Of a stretch of DNA of 29,516 nt, positions 1 through 7,937 are shown piece by piece. The notes under the pieces are model-generated. The model saw only the letters and a list, made by a program, of their open reading frames with translations. It was not told the origin of the DNA and made no database searches. The first letter of the stretch is position 1. Each line of letters starts with the position of its first letter. This DNA is from Syntrophomonas sp. UBA5288 (GTDB lineage Bacteria; Bacillota; Syntrophomonadia; Syntrophomonadales; Syntrophomonadaceae), in NCBI GenBank assembly GCA_002408445.1, contig DHSK01000140.1, positions 1 to 29,516 on the forward strand. Reading direction: 5' to 3'. A program made the translations under genes and the position numbers.

Positions 1-1433
1 TCTCAGTCCTTGGGAGCAGTATATCAGCTATCCAGAAGGATTATCAGCTTTCAGTAAAAAATGAACTGCTTGACACTACTCTGGCAGCAGCAAACGATGC
101 AGTCATAATAATTGATGAAAAAGGTATGATCACAGTAGCCAATAATGTAACTCATGAAATCTTCGAATCTTATGGCGAAGAACTGGTAGGCTCACAGATA
201 GAAAAGGTCCTTGGCAGCCAGCCTTTGATACGATCTGTTTTGGAGAACGGCAAGCCTTTATTTGGCGTGGAAATACAAGTAAAAAAAATAAATCAAAAAA
301 TACACATTTATTCAATACAACCAATCAAAAGTTATAATAGCAACAATGCCGGGTGCATATTAACATTTGCTCTGGCTGAAAAAATAAAAAATATCCATAA
401 ATTAAGCACTGGTTCAGCTACCAAATTTACCTTTGAAAAAATAGTTGGTACTTCTCCGCAATCAATGGCAATTTTAAACCTGGCGAAAAAATTTGCCCGG
501 TTTAATAGCAATGTACTTATTCAGGGCGAAAGCGGGAGCGGCAAAGAAGTTTATGCCCAGGCAATACATAATGAAAGCCGGCCTAACGGTCCGTTTATAG
601 CAATAAACTGCGCAGCCGTTCCTAAAAACTTAATCGAAAGTGAATTGTTTGGTTATGAGGGAGGAGCTTTTACCGGCGCTGAGCGTCAGGGAAAACCCGG
701 TAAAATTGAGCTGGCCAATGGCGGAACTCTATTTCTGGATGAAATCGGTGATATGCCGTCTGAACTGCAGGTTGCGCTTCTGCGGGTACTGGAAGATAAA
801 ATGATAATGCATGTTGGAGGCAGCCGCTATATACCCGTGGATTTTAGGTTGGTTTCGGCATCCAATAAAGATTTGCTCGATTTGGTTGAAAAAAATGAAT
901 TCCGTTCGGATTTATACTATCGAATTTCGGTATTTAAACTTAATATACCGTCATTGCGGGAAAGAACTTCAGATATTATTGAACTGGCAGAACATTTTAT
1001 AAAAATTTCAGCCAGGGCTCAGGGGCTGTTGCCCCCCACTTTAAGTAATGCGGCTAAATATATTTTGCTGCAATATAATTGGCCGGGAAATGTACGGCAA
1101 TTGCAAAATGTTATGTTATATGCTACATGCATGAGTAGTGATGGTATTATTCGTTCCGAACACCTGCCCGACGAAATAACTAAATTTAAAAATGATCCAG
1201 GTTCGGAGCAGAACCTTCTGCAAATTGAATTATTATCTGACCATACGGCAGCAGAAAAGGCGGAAAGCAGCCCCTCTATGAAAGAGGTTGAAAAAATGGT
1301 TATCAAAAAAGCTCTCGATGATACCAATAACCATATACGTGATGCCGCCAAACTATTGGGTCTCAGCAGATCTACGCTATATCGCAAAATCAAGGAATAT
1401 GCAATCTTTGAAGATAATATAAAGAAATTTTAA
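1..1433 (+). CDS. Sigma-54-dependent activator, PAS-AAA+-Fis HTH (5' truncated by window)
   Basis: Bacterial enhancer-binding protein that would use ATP to open sigma-54 promoters. The reading frame is open from base 3, with no stop before the first ATG at 126. The residues before that ATG read as the linker and start of a PAS domain, matching the middle of the two paralogues at 2574-4694 and 14748-16847. The gene therefore begins outside the window and probably carries an N-terminal GAF sensor there. Visible: PAS (about bases 70-400), AAA+ domain with Walker A GESGSGKE (about 527-550), the sigma-54 contact loop GAFTGA (about 662-679), Walker B GGTLFLDEIGD, and a C-terminal Fis-type helix-turn-helix ending SRSTLYRKIKEY. 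Its loop is canonical GAFTGA, whereas both paralogues have GSFTGA. The stop codon overlaps that of the convergent gene by four bases. Domain call is firm; the ligand is unknown. Confidence 0.93.
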   Translation, partial: SVLGSSISAIQKDYQLSVKNELLDTTLAAANDAVIIIDEKGMITVANNVTHEIFESYGEELVGSQIEKVLGSQPLIRSVLENGKPLFGVEIQVKKINQKIHIYSIQPIKSYNSNNAGCILTFALAEKIKNIHKLSTGSATKFTFEKIVGTSPQSMAILNLAKKFARFNSNVLIQGESGSGKEVYAQAIHNESRPNGPFIAINCAAVPKNLIESELFGYEGGAFTGAERQGKPGKIELANGGTLFLDEIGDMPSELQVALLRVLEDKMIMHVGGSRYIPVDFRLVSASNKDLLDLVEKNEFRSDLYYRISVFKLNIPSLRERTSDIIELAEHFIKISARAQGLLPPTLSNAAKYILLQYNWPGNVRQLQNVMLYATCMSSDGIIRSEHLPDEITKFKNDPGSEQNLLQIELLSDHTAAEKAESSPSMKEVEKMVIKKALDDTNNHIRDAAKLLGLSRSTLYRKIKEYAIFEDNIKKF

Positions 1434-2296
1434 CCCCACCCTTCAACCGGCTGAGCACATGACTGCAACCCCAGATCCTTAATTACAGCAATAGTGCGAG
1501 AAGGAGCAATAATTCTTGGGTCATAGCCTGCGCCTTGTTCCAAAACATTTAAGACTGGGATCATGCTTCCCAGATCTACCGGCAAATCAACATCGATCAC
1601 CATATCCAGCGGCAGAAGGGGAATATTTTTTTCGCGAGCTTTTTGGGCCAGTCCTTCCAATGCTGTTACCCCATCCATGTTATAAAAGACGGATTGAAAG
1701 TCAAAGTCCGTATTGCAGGTAAAACCAGCCAGATTAAAACCACCCTCCTGATCTGCGCTAACAACCATGGCCGGTCCAATATCTGCCTGCTGTTTTGCCG
1801 AACTGCTGCTAAGCATTTCCAGCTTTTCAATGGCGTCATTCAGTGTACTTGGTTGTAGCCCTACCACATCTCCACCTAATATCAAAATGCTTTCGGCCAA
1901 CTTCCGTTTCTGTCCCGGCTTTAATATAAACTCCGCCGCGTATTGCATACATTCATCAAAGCTGCCGCCCTGGTCTGAAAATATGCCTGATATTTTGTCA
2001 GTATGCTTCAACTGTGTGATAAGCAAATTAAGGTTGTTTCTATCGCCTGCCGCATTATGGCAAATCCAAACCCGTGCCCTATCTATTGAAGTACAAACAT
2101 CGATTGTATCAAGTAAACACGCTTCATAAAAATCTTTGGCCTCTTCCTGCGTAAGTATTCCGCCGCGCTGGGCGGTTAATCTGGTTTTGACTTTCCCTGC
2201 TTCCGGTACTTTTGTAAAAATTATAATTGCGTGTTTGATAACCTTACACCTCCGTAAATATACACCCCATTTAAGCAATTTAAGCTTAGGTATCAC
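1430..2296 (-). CDS. GT-A-fold glycosyltransferase/nucleotidyltransferase-like protein (TIGR04282/DUF2064 family)
   Basis: The core starts HAIIIFTKVPEAGKVKTRL, the nucleotide-binding signature of the TIGR04282/DUF2064 family, whose fold is related to MobA and CofC; the aspartate-rich segment ILGGDVVGL follows. Members are often annotated as glycosyltransferases, but the true substrate is uncertain. The start is unclear. The longest frame begins with GTG at 2296 without a Shine-Dalgarno, and an in-frame TTG lies at 2278. The only strong site, GGAGG near 2252-2256, precedes the family's usual N-terminus, where the in-frame codons are GTT (2242) and ATC (2239). A clear sigma-54 promoter at 2332-2347 would start RNA near 2321, so all candidate starts are transcribed. 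A role in Mo cofactor nucleotide chemistry is possible from fold and context but unproven. Confidence 0.75.
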   Translation of the reverse strand: MIPKLKLLKWGVYLRRCKVIKHAIIIFTKVPEAGKVKTRLTAQRGGILTQEEAKDFYEACLLDTIDVCTSIDRARVWICHNAAGDRNNLNLLITQLKHTDKISGIFSDQGGSFDECMQYAAEFILKPGQKRKLAESILILGGDVVGLQPSTLNDAIEKLEMLSSSSAKQQADIGPAMVVSADQEGGFNLAGFTCNTDFDFQSVFYNMDGVTALEGLAQKAREKNIPLLPLDMVIDVDLPVDLGSMIPVLNVLEQGAGYDPRIIAPSRTIAVIKDLGLQSCAQPVEGWG

Positions 2297-2331
2297 TAAT
2301 ATTAAGATTTTAACTTATATGTCTATATTAA

Positions 2332-2347
2332 TGCAATAATCATGCCA
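2332..2347 (-). promoter_or_regulatory. Sigma-54 (-24/-12) promoter for the TIGR04282 gene
   Basis: On the minus strand the sequence is TGGCATGATTATTGCA. The GG and GC doublets have the exact spacing of the TGGCACG-N4-TTGCA consensus. Predicted transcription start is about 2321, just upstream of the gene. A weak inverted repeat (GAATGG/CTATTC, 2410-2428) about 60 bases upstream is a possible activator site. Confidence 0.8.
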
Positions 2348-2502
2348 AACTGTATAAGTAATGAACCAACCCTGCCAAAGTGGGTTTCTAGCGAATTTAT
2401 CACTTCTATGAATGGGTATTTTCTATTCAAAATAATAAGCCAAGTTCCATTATGAGATTTTATGATTGTATTTCAAACCTGGTCATTGCTGATGTTTTCC
2501 AT

Positions 2503-2544
2503 TAAAAAGCCCTTAGCCCGATTTATTAACAAGGCTAAAGGCTT
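2503..2544 (-). terminator. Intrinsic terminator after the second activator gene
   Basis: The minus strand reads AAGCCTTTAGCC, a 14-base loop, GGCTAAGGGCTT, then a T-run. The 12-bp stem has one mismatch. It lies just downstream of the 2574-4694 gene. Confidence 0.8.
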
Positions 2545-2573
2545 AGCAACTTTAGCTTATAGAATGAATAAAT

Positions 2574-4694
2574 TTATTGTTCATGTTCTATATTATAGTA
2601 TTTAAGTTTTCTATATAATGTAGATCTGCTTATTCCAAGAATTTCAGCCGCAACAGGTACATTATTGTTAGAATGAATCAGGGCTGTTCCTATGGCGGAC
2701 TTTTCCAGGTTCTCCAGACACAGCATTTCACTTATATCACCTATGCTGTTAGTCGACGGATCAATTTTAATCGGAGCTGTATCCAGAATAATATAATTAG
2801 GAAGGTTCTCGGGTTTTATAATGTCCCCCTGGGCAGTATTTACTGCAAAGATCATAGCATTTTGAAGCTGCCTGACATTTCCGGGCCATTGGTATTCAGT
2901 AATATATTTTAGTGCTGCCGGGCTAAGTTCAGGAACTTTCCAGCCTTGTTTCTGGCAATATTTTTCAATAAAAATTTTACTGAGAATTTCAATATCATTT
3001 GTTCTTTCACGCAGGGGAGGGATATTTATAGTCAATACCGATAATCGAAAATAAAGATCTTCGCGAAATTGATTTTCCTGGAACATTTTATAAAGATTTT
3101 TGTTAGTAGCAGCAATTAGCCTGAAGTCAACTTTTTTATAGCGGCGGCCACCTATGCGCATAATCTGTTTATCTTCCAGGGTCCGCAGCAAAACAGCCTG
3201 AAGCTCCAGCGGCATGTCACCGATTTCATCAAGAAATAATGTACCCCCATTGGCAAGTTCAATTTTTCCGGGCTTACCGCTTCGTTCAGCACCGGTAAAA
3301 CTGCCACCTTCATAACCAAACAATTCGCTTTCAATAAGTTCCCTGGGCATTGCCGCACAATTAACAGCAATAAAGGGTCCCTGCGGACGATGTGCATTAT
3401 GGACGGCCTGGGCAAAAAGTTCTTTTCCGGTACCGCTTTCACCTAATAATAGGATATTCTCCGGCGAACTGGCAAAACGTTGTGCCAGTGACAAGCTTTT
3501 CTTAAACTCTTTGCTCTCACCTAAAATATCTTCAAATTTATAACTGGCCATAGCACCTGATCGACTAGCTACCATGGCATTTATTTTCTCAACCAGATTT
3601 AGCCTTAAAACTGCCACATCAACTTGTTTAGTGGCTTGGTTGAAAATTGGCTGGATTGAAATCATATAAGATTGCTCATCATTCCCTGAGTAAATAGTTT
3701 CTTCAATAGTGACATTTTGGCCTTCCTGCGTTAAAGACAACAGTTGCGATTGATTGCTCAGGAATTCACTTATATTTTTAGTTCCTATGTCTTCTGGTCT
3801 CAGTCTTAACGCCCTGATACCTTCCTGATTGATATGTATTATTTTCCCTGAACGGTCAATAGTTATGATTCCTTCATCTATATAAGTCAATGTGGCTTCC
3901 AGGGTTTTGTGGACAGTGGCCAAATCGTTATAGCTTTCCTGCAGCTTATCATTACTTTTTTTCAATTTAATTTGGGCCTCAATAGCCGCCGCTACTGACG
4001 TAATAAATCCCAGAGTATGTGAACGCAGATTTTGGAAACTATCTAACCAAGGTTTATCTATCAAAGGCTGGCTAAAAAAAAGAGTAGCAATAATTTCTCC
4101 GGATTCATCCATTATAGGAGAAACCGAAGCCATAATATCTTGTAGAACTACGCAATAGTGTTCCGGGCCCATCAATTGGGTCGGCCGTCTAAGATGCATA
4201 CACATCGAATGTGCACAGGTCCCTATTGTATTTTCATTCCACATAACACCTATTTTTGAATCATGCTCAGTAGGCATTCTCTTCAATTCGCCTTCCGATA
4301 ATAAAAATGCTCCATTTTTATCGCATAAATACATTACGTAGCCGGAAGTTAAAATTGCCATCTTCTTGAATGTATTAAAGATGGGCTTTGTAATTTCAAT
4401 AAGGTGACGGTTTTCATCCAAAACGGCCTTATATTCTGCATCAGTCATAGAATGCTGAGTAACTTTGAGATAGGGATCAATTCCTAAATTGCGAGATCTT
4501 ACCCAGGACGCGGCTACTTCCTGGTTCATATAAGGACAGGAGCGAGGATCATATGTTTTATTATTGAAAAATTGCTTTTTGCATTCCAATATACCTTCCC
4601 AACGTTCCCGAGACATAACAGGCTCAATATCTTGGCAAGGAAAATCAAAAGGTGTAGACAAATTATCTTGATGCAAGCTAATGGTTCCCAACAT
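2574..4694 (-). CDS. AcoR-type sigma-54-dependent activator, GAF-PAS-AAA+-Fis HTH
   Basis: Complete 706-residue activator. The N-terminal third is the AcoR-type GAF sensor region, with the conserved entry YDPRSCPYMN followed by VAASW, and the sensor stretch MWNENTIGTCAHS. A PAS domain follows at about 265-370. The AAA+ core has Walker A GESGTGKE (about 416), the sigma-54 loop in variant form GSFTGA (about 463) and Walker B GGTLFLDEIGD (about 481). The C-terminal Fis-type HTH ends ISRSTLYRKLKYY. The ATG start has GAGGAGG upstream. The paralogue at 14748-16847 is collinear throughout. It lies between small sigma-54-driven genes and the transporter, so it probably controls one of the promoters here through upstream palindromes. 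The inducer is unknown; AcoR relatives sense small organic molecules. Confidence 0.95.
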   Translation of the reverse strand: MLGTISLHQDNLSTPFDFPCQDIEPVMSRERWEGILECKKQFFNNKTYDPRSCPYMNQEVAASWVRSRNLGIDPYLKVTQHSMTDAEYKAVLDENRHLIEITKPIFNTFKKMAILTSGYVMYLCDKNGAFLLSEGELKRMPTEHDSKIGVMWNENTIGTCAHSMCMHLRRPTQLMGPEHYCVVLQDIMASVSPIMDESGEIIATLFFSQPLIDKPWLDSFQNLRSHTLGFITSVAAAIEAQIKLKKSNDKLQESYNDLATVHKTLEATLTYIDEGIITIDRSGKIIHINQEGIRALRLRPEDIGTKNISEFLSNQSQLLSLTQEGQNVTIEETIYSGNDEQSYMISIQPIFNQATKQVDVAVLRLNLVEKINAMVASRSGAMASYKFEDILGESKEFKKSLSLAQRFASSPENILLLGESGTGKELFAQAVHNAHRPQGPFIAVNCAAMPRELIESELFGYEGGSFTGAERSGKPGKIELANGGTLFLDEIGDMPLELQAVLLRTLEDKQIMRIGGRRYKKVDFRLIAATNKNLYKMFQENQFREDLYFRLSVLTINIPPLRERTNDIEILSKIFIEKYCQKQGWKVPELSPAALKYITEYQWPGNVRQLQNAMIFAVNTAQGDIIKPENLPNYIILDTAPIKIDPSTNSIGDISEMLCLENLEKSAIGTALIHSNNNVPVAAEILGISRSTLYRKLKYYNIEHEQ

Positions 4695-4966
4695 TAACTA
4701 CCTCCTCTACACTATCTACACTATGGTCAATAGATCATAAAGTTTTGTTCAAGCGTTGAGTGCGACATTCAATTAAAAATATATCTACACTTAATTGGTA
4801 TACAAATTAAATAATCTTTGATATAATATAATATTAGGCTAATACATAAAAAGGGTATGTAATTTCTGCTTTTTTCAATTAACAAATACCTTAAAAACCC
4901 CTTTACATCAATATTATTATAACATACATAGATTGCATAATCGCAGGAGCAATGAGGAGGTAAACC

Positions 4967-5236
4967 ATGTGTTGGTCTTGTAATCCCTATTGCGGTGGTT
5001 GTAAACCGCCCAAACCGAAACCAAGAAAGTGCACTAATTGTGGTAAGTTTAATTTTAACGAACAAGCCACTAAATGTGAAAAATGTGGTGCGGATCTGCC
5101 TGAACTTGTTCCGCCCCCTACAGTTATGTGTTTGTATGTTGGACAGCTATGTGCGAATCCATGTAGAAGACATTTAACCCCTTCGGATGATGGGGAATTA
5201 AAAACCTGTAAATATAGAACAGTACCAAAAAGGTAA
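4967..5236 (+). CDS. Small Cys-rich double-knuckle zinc-ribbon protein (MCWSC type)
   Basis: 89-residue protein with a strong ribosome site (GAGGAGG, about 7 bases before ATG). The N-terminus MCWSCNPYCGGC has two CxxC knuckles. A Pro/Lys linker follows, then a zinc ribbon CTNCGKFN...CEKCGADLP, then a third Cys group, CLYVGQLCANPC. No membrane segment or signal peptide. It is the only complete gene here on the plus strand and is divergent from the 2574-4694 activator. Three other tiny zinc-ribbon genes (7179-7409, 22900-23073, 23603-23761) accompany the molybdoenzyme operons. Function unknown; metal binding is a motif-based inference, and a role as assembly factor or electron-transfer partner is speculative. 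Confidence 0.85.
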   Translation: MCWSCNPYCGGCKPPKPKPRKCTNCGKFNFNEQATKCEKCGADLPELVPPPTVMCLYVGQLCANPCRRHLTPSDDGELKTCKYRTVPKR

Positions 5237-5299
5237 ATATATTTTACTGAAGCGTAACCAACTATAATAATTTGTTTGACAGCAGATGTGTAATATATA

Positions 5300-5329
5300 A
5301 AAGGCACCCATCTAAAATGGATGCCCTTT
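5300..5329. terminator. Bidirectional terminator between convergent genes
   Basis: The inverted repeat AAAGGCACCCAT/ATGGATGCCCTTT has A-rich and T-rich flanks on either side. It separates the plus-strand zinc-ribbon gene from the minus-strand transporter and can serve both. Confidence 0.75.
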
Positions 5330-5341
5330 ATAGTAAATAAA

Positions 5342-6709
5342 TTACATCACAATAGAGCCCTTATTCTCTTCCTCGGCCAGTTGGTCAAGGGATTTACCCT
5401 TAGTTTCCTTTTTAATAAATATCCATGCTGCCACTGCGCCGATCAACGCAGGAATTACATAAAACATAAAGGACATTGAATATCCTAAACCCATTCCAAT
5501 AACTATTCCGGCTACAATTGGTGCACTTGCTCCACCGAGCCGCCCGAATGCTTGGCACCAGGATACGCCGGTATTTCTGAATTCAGTGGGGTAAGACTCT
5601 GCCATCAATGGCTGTACAGCAGTAATTGCATAGTTAACAGCGAATCCCAGGAAAATACACGCAGCCAATATTGCTGCATACGAGCCACCTACAGTTGCCA
5701 TAATGATAACAGCAATTGCAGAAACCGCAAAACTGAAAACCAGATTAAATTTACGTCCGATAATTTCAGCTACAAAACCGGTAGAGCAATTGGCAATAAC
5801 CGCGGCGGCGTTTTGTGCAATAGCCAAACCATAAGCTGAACTTAGGTTTAACCCTTTTTCTAGCATCAATGATGGCAACCAGGCATTAATACCATAAACA
5901 ATAAAACAGCCGCTGAAATATGTAAGCCATATACCGGCAGTGGCAGATCTGTAATCTTTACTAAAAAGGGCTTTTACTCCGGCTTGTTTAGGTGGGGCCG
6001 GAACAATTAATGCATTAGGATCACGATCGGTAAATTTTCCTGTGATAATTTTCTCAATATTTTGCAGAGCTTTAATAGCTTCAACCTTGCGCCCCTTATT
6101 TGCAAACCAGTAGGCTGATTCAGGCATTTTAAAATATAAGAAAATTGAATATAACAAAGGAAAACCACCAATAAGATAACAAAGTCTCCAACCGTAGACA
6201 GGAACTACAGCAGTGGCTATAAGACCAGCTAATACCCATCCTACGATCATCCATGCCATACCGAAAGTTATAAAGATGGCACGTTTGTTAGTTGGTGTAG
6301 ATTCGGAAAAAATAGTTGTTACAACAGGAATGCATGCACCCAGTCCTACTCCGGCTAGTACGCGGAACGTGGCAAACATTGTGAAGCTGTTGGAAAAATA
6401 TATGGGAATTGTTAGCAGGGCATATGCGGCGATAGAAATTGTTAAGGTCATTCTTCTTCCGAATTTATCAGATACGATACCCGATATTGCGCCACCAAAT
6501 ATCAAACCTATAAGGCTCCAAGATGATAAGCTGCCTTTTGCTACGGCGCTTAAGCCCCATTCCTGAGCTATTTGCGGCATGGTGTAGGAGACAATCATAT
6601 AGTCATAACCATCAAATACCATAGCCATACCGAGGAAAAAGAATACCCACCAAGTAAACTTGTTTACACCAAATGAATCTATAACTTCGGATATACTGAA
6701 ATTATTCAC
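5342..6709 (-). CDS. MFS transporter, aromatic acid:H+ symporter (AAHS)-like
   Basis: 455-residue protein with about twelve hydrophobic segments. Helix 1 carries the AAHS-type motif DGYDYMIVSYTMP; the family includes PcaK, BenK and MhpT. The loop 2-3 MFS motif follows as GIVSDKFGRR, and the central loop is charged. Predicted to be a proton-coupled importer of an aromatic or related carboxylic acid in the cytoplasmic membrane. The start is GTG at 6709 with AAGGGG about 10 bases upstream. The C-terminus is hydrophilic. No sigma-54 promoter is visible immediately upstream; it may be read from its own sigma-70-type promoter or from operon A. Lying next to a molybdoenzyme operon, it suggests that enzyme acts on an imported aromatic acid. 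The exact substrate cannot be read from sequence. Confidence 0.88.
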   Translation of the reverse strand: MNNFSISEVIDSFGVNKFTWWVFFFLGMAMVFDGYDYMIVSYTMPQIAQEWGLSAVAKGSLSSWSLIGLIFGGAISGIVSDKFGRRMTLTISIAAYALLTIPIYFSNSFTMFATFRVLAGVGLGACIPVVTTIFSESTPTNKRAIFITFGMAWMIVGWVLAGLIATAVVPVYGWRLCYLIGGFPLLYSIFLYFKMPESAYWFANKGRKVEAIKALQNIEKIITGKFTDRDPNALIVPAPPKQAGVKALFSKDYRSATAGIWLTYFSGCFIVYGINAWLPSLMLEKGLNLSSAYGLAIAQNAAAVIANCSTGFVAEIIGRKFNLVFSFAVSAIAVIIMATVGGSYAAILAACIFLGFAVNYAITAVQPLMAESYPTEFRNTGVSWCQAFGRLGGASAPIVAGIVIGMGLGYSMSFMFYVIPALIGAVAAWIFIKKETKGKSLDQLAEEENKGSIVM

Positions 6710-6760
6710 TAATCATATTCCCCTTTCATATCCTGCATATACCAGTCCCTCACAGCCGCT

Positions 6761-7059
6761 GTCCGGTAACCACTGAAACACCTATCCGAAAAAAATGAGC
6801 CAGAGTTCCGTTCGATATTCCATATAGAGCGTTTATGCCGCGAAGCCTCTTTATATGGGGTAGTACCCTCTTGGTAGAATTTTGTTGGTGGAATCCATCT
6901 GATTTTCGCCCAAGACCAGGGAGACCAGAGGGTGCAGGGGCCCGATATCAAGAGGGCCGTGGAGATAAATATAAATACGGCGGATTTCTCAAATGTCTCT
7001 ATCGTCCGAAAGAGTGGCTCCAATTAATCCGGAGATGAGCTGGTTCTCACTTACCGGAC
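6761..7059. mobile_element. Possible MITE-like or degenerate IS fragment
   Basis: The 469-base gap between the transporter and the zinc-ribbon gene holds a segment bounded by the inverted 9-mer GTCCGGTAA (6761-6769) and TTACCGGAC (7051-7059), with further partial matching inward. The interior is richer in G/C than its flanks and has open frames on both strands (the longest, 104 codons, on the minus strand) that resemble no family I know. This would fit a short non-autonomous element or a decayed insertion. A structured leader RNA for the transporter is the alternative. No target-site duplication is obvious. Confidence 0.3.
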
Positions 7060-7178
7060 CTGAACTGACCCGGAATAACCAATATACTGCGATTCACATA
7101 AGTAACTCTTTTACTGGTTTTGCTAAAATTGCTCATTTAAGTTCTATTATAATGCTGATTAAAATACTGTCAGGTTCT

Positions 7179-7409
7179 TTATTTTTTAACCTTCCCTGAT
7201 CCTGGTTTCCCATTGAAGCCACAATTTGCACACACTTTATTTGAAACCGGGTTTTCATGACCGCACTCTGGACAAGTTATAGTCTCTTCAGGAAGCTCTG
7301 TCTTACAAAACGGGCACTTTTTCTGCCTGATTCCTGCCATAGTTGGGATTTTTTTCCCGCAATTTGGACATACAACCGGTTTGGATAAATTTGCGGGTCT
7401 GAAGCACAT
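7179..7409 (-). CDS. Small double zinc-ribbon protein (MCFRP type)
   Basis: 76-residue protein. The N-terminus is MCFRPANLSK, then three CxxC-type knuckles: CPNCGKKIP, CPFCKTELP with CPECGHENP, and CANCGFNG. The tail is basic (PGSGKVKK). A strong GGAGG precedes the ATG. It is the last gene of operon A, 148 bases after the ferredoxin subunit. The 52-residue protein at 23603-23761 starts with the same MCFRP motif and has a similar tail, so they are a paralogous pair. If the initiator Met is removed, both would expose an N-terminal cysteine. Function unknown; co-location with molybdoenzymes suggests a helper of assembly or electron transfer. Confidence 0.85.
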   Translation of the reverse strand: MCFRPANLSKPVVCPNCGKKIPTMAGIRQKKCPFCKTELPEETITCPECGHENPVSNKVCANCGFNGKPGSGKVKK

Positions 7410-7495
7410 AAATAAACTCCTCCTTCCTTCTTGAGTATTGAATTGATTATCAGTTGTAGAATAGATAAACAGTTCGTAAGATTTAAACCGCTTAC

Positions 7496-7533
7496 GCCAT
7501 AACAGCCCCTCTTTTGAGGGGACTTGTCATGGC
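7496..7533. repeat. Long inverted repeat (RNA hairpin) inside operon A
   Basis: GCCATAACA-GCCCCTC/GAGGGG-ACTTGTCATGGC forms a nearly perfect 38-base hairpin with a TTTT loop between the ferredoxin gene and the zinc-ribbon gene. There is no following T-run on the minus strand. It looks more like an mRNA-stabilising or processing element, or a leaky terminator, than a full stop. Confidence 0.6.
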
Positions 7534-7557
7534 ATCCCAGAAGGACAAACTACTAAA

Positions 7558-7893
7558 CTAGGGAAGATACATCATTACTTTCTTGCCTTTGGCTTCCATT
7601 TTCTTGGCAAGCTCTTCAAGTGGTCCAAATTCAATGCATTTAGCCAGGCAGTGCAGTACACAGGAAGGTGGATTGCCGTTTGCTACTCTCTCTTCACACA
7701 TATTACATAACTCGGTAGGAACAGGAATGTAATTCCATTCATAATGATCATCTACCACCTGCCAGGGGCCAATTTCAGCAAGTTTAATTCCCCATTTGCC
7801 AACAGGAAGCTTTAATTCATTTTTACAAGCTACCTCGCAGCTATGACAGCCGGTGCAATATTCATAGTCTATCATTAAACCATTACGCGACAT
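7558..7893 (-). CDS. Two-cluster ferredoxin-like small subunit of molybdoenzyme A
   Basis: 111 residues. The first cluster motif is C13-x2-C16-x2-C19-x3-C23 (CTGCHSCEVAC). The second is C63-x2-C66-x11-C78-x3-C82, which resembles a truncated DmsB/NrfC-type subunit. It likely carries two [4Fe-4S] clusters and passes electrons to or from the catalytic subunit at 7938-10187, which ends 44 bases upstream. No signal peptide, so a cytoplasmic complex. It is about 60% shorter than typical four-cluster DmsB or transhydroxylase beta subunits. The subunit at 20268-20609 is a close paralogue starting with the same MSRNGL. GGAGG lies 7 bases before the ATG. Confidence 0.9.
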   Translation of the reverse strand: MSRNGLMIDYEYCTGCHSCEVACKNELKLPVGKWGIKLAEIGPWQVVDDHYEWNYIPVPTELCNMCEERVANGNPPSCVLHCLAKCIEFGPLEELAKKMEAKGKKVMMYLP

Positions 7894-7937
7894 TTGTTTT
7901 CCTCCAATCAGTTTTTCTTTTCGGTCGACTGGATTAA

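Noticed and set aside
4749..4762. TCAAGCGTTGAGT occurs here and again at the right edge of the window (29502-29515).
   Set aside because: A 13-base match is expected by chance several times in a 30 kb window; one copy lies in coding sequence and the other in an intergenic region.
4795..4832. Possible sigma-70 promoter (TTGGTA ... TATAAT) ahead of the 4967 gene.
   Set aside because: The spacing is about 21 bases and the region is so AT-rich that TATAAT matches are not informative.
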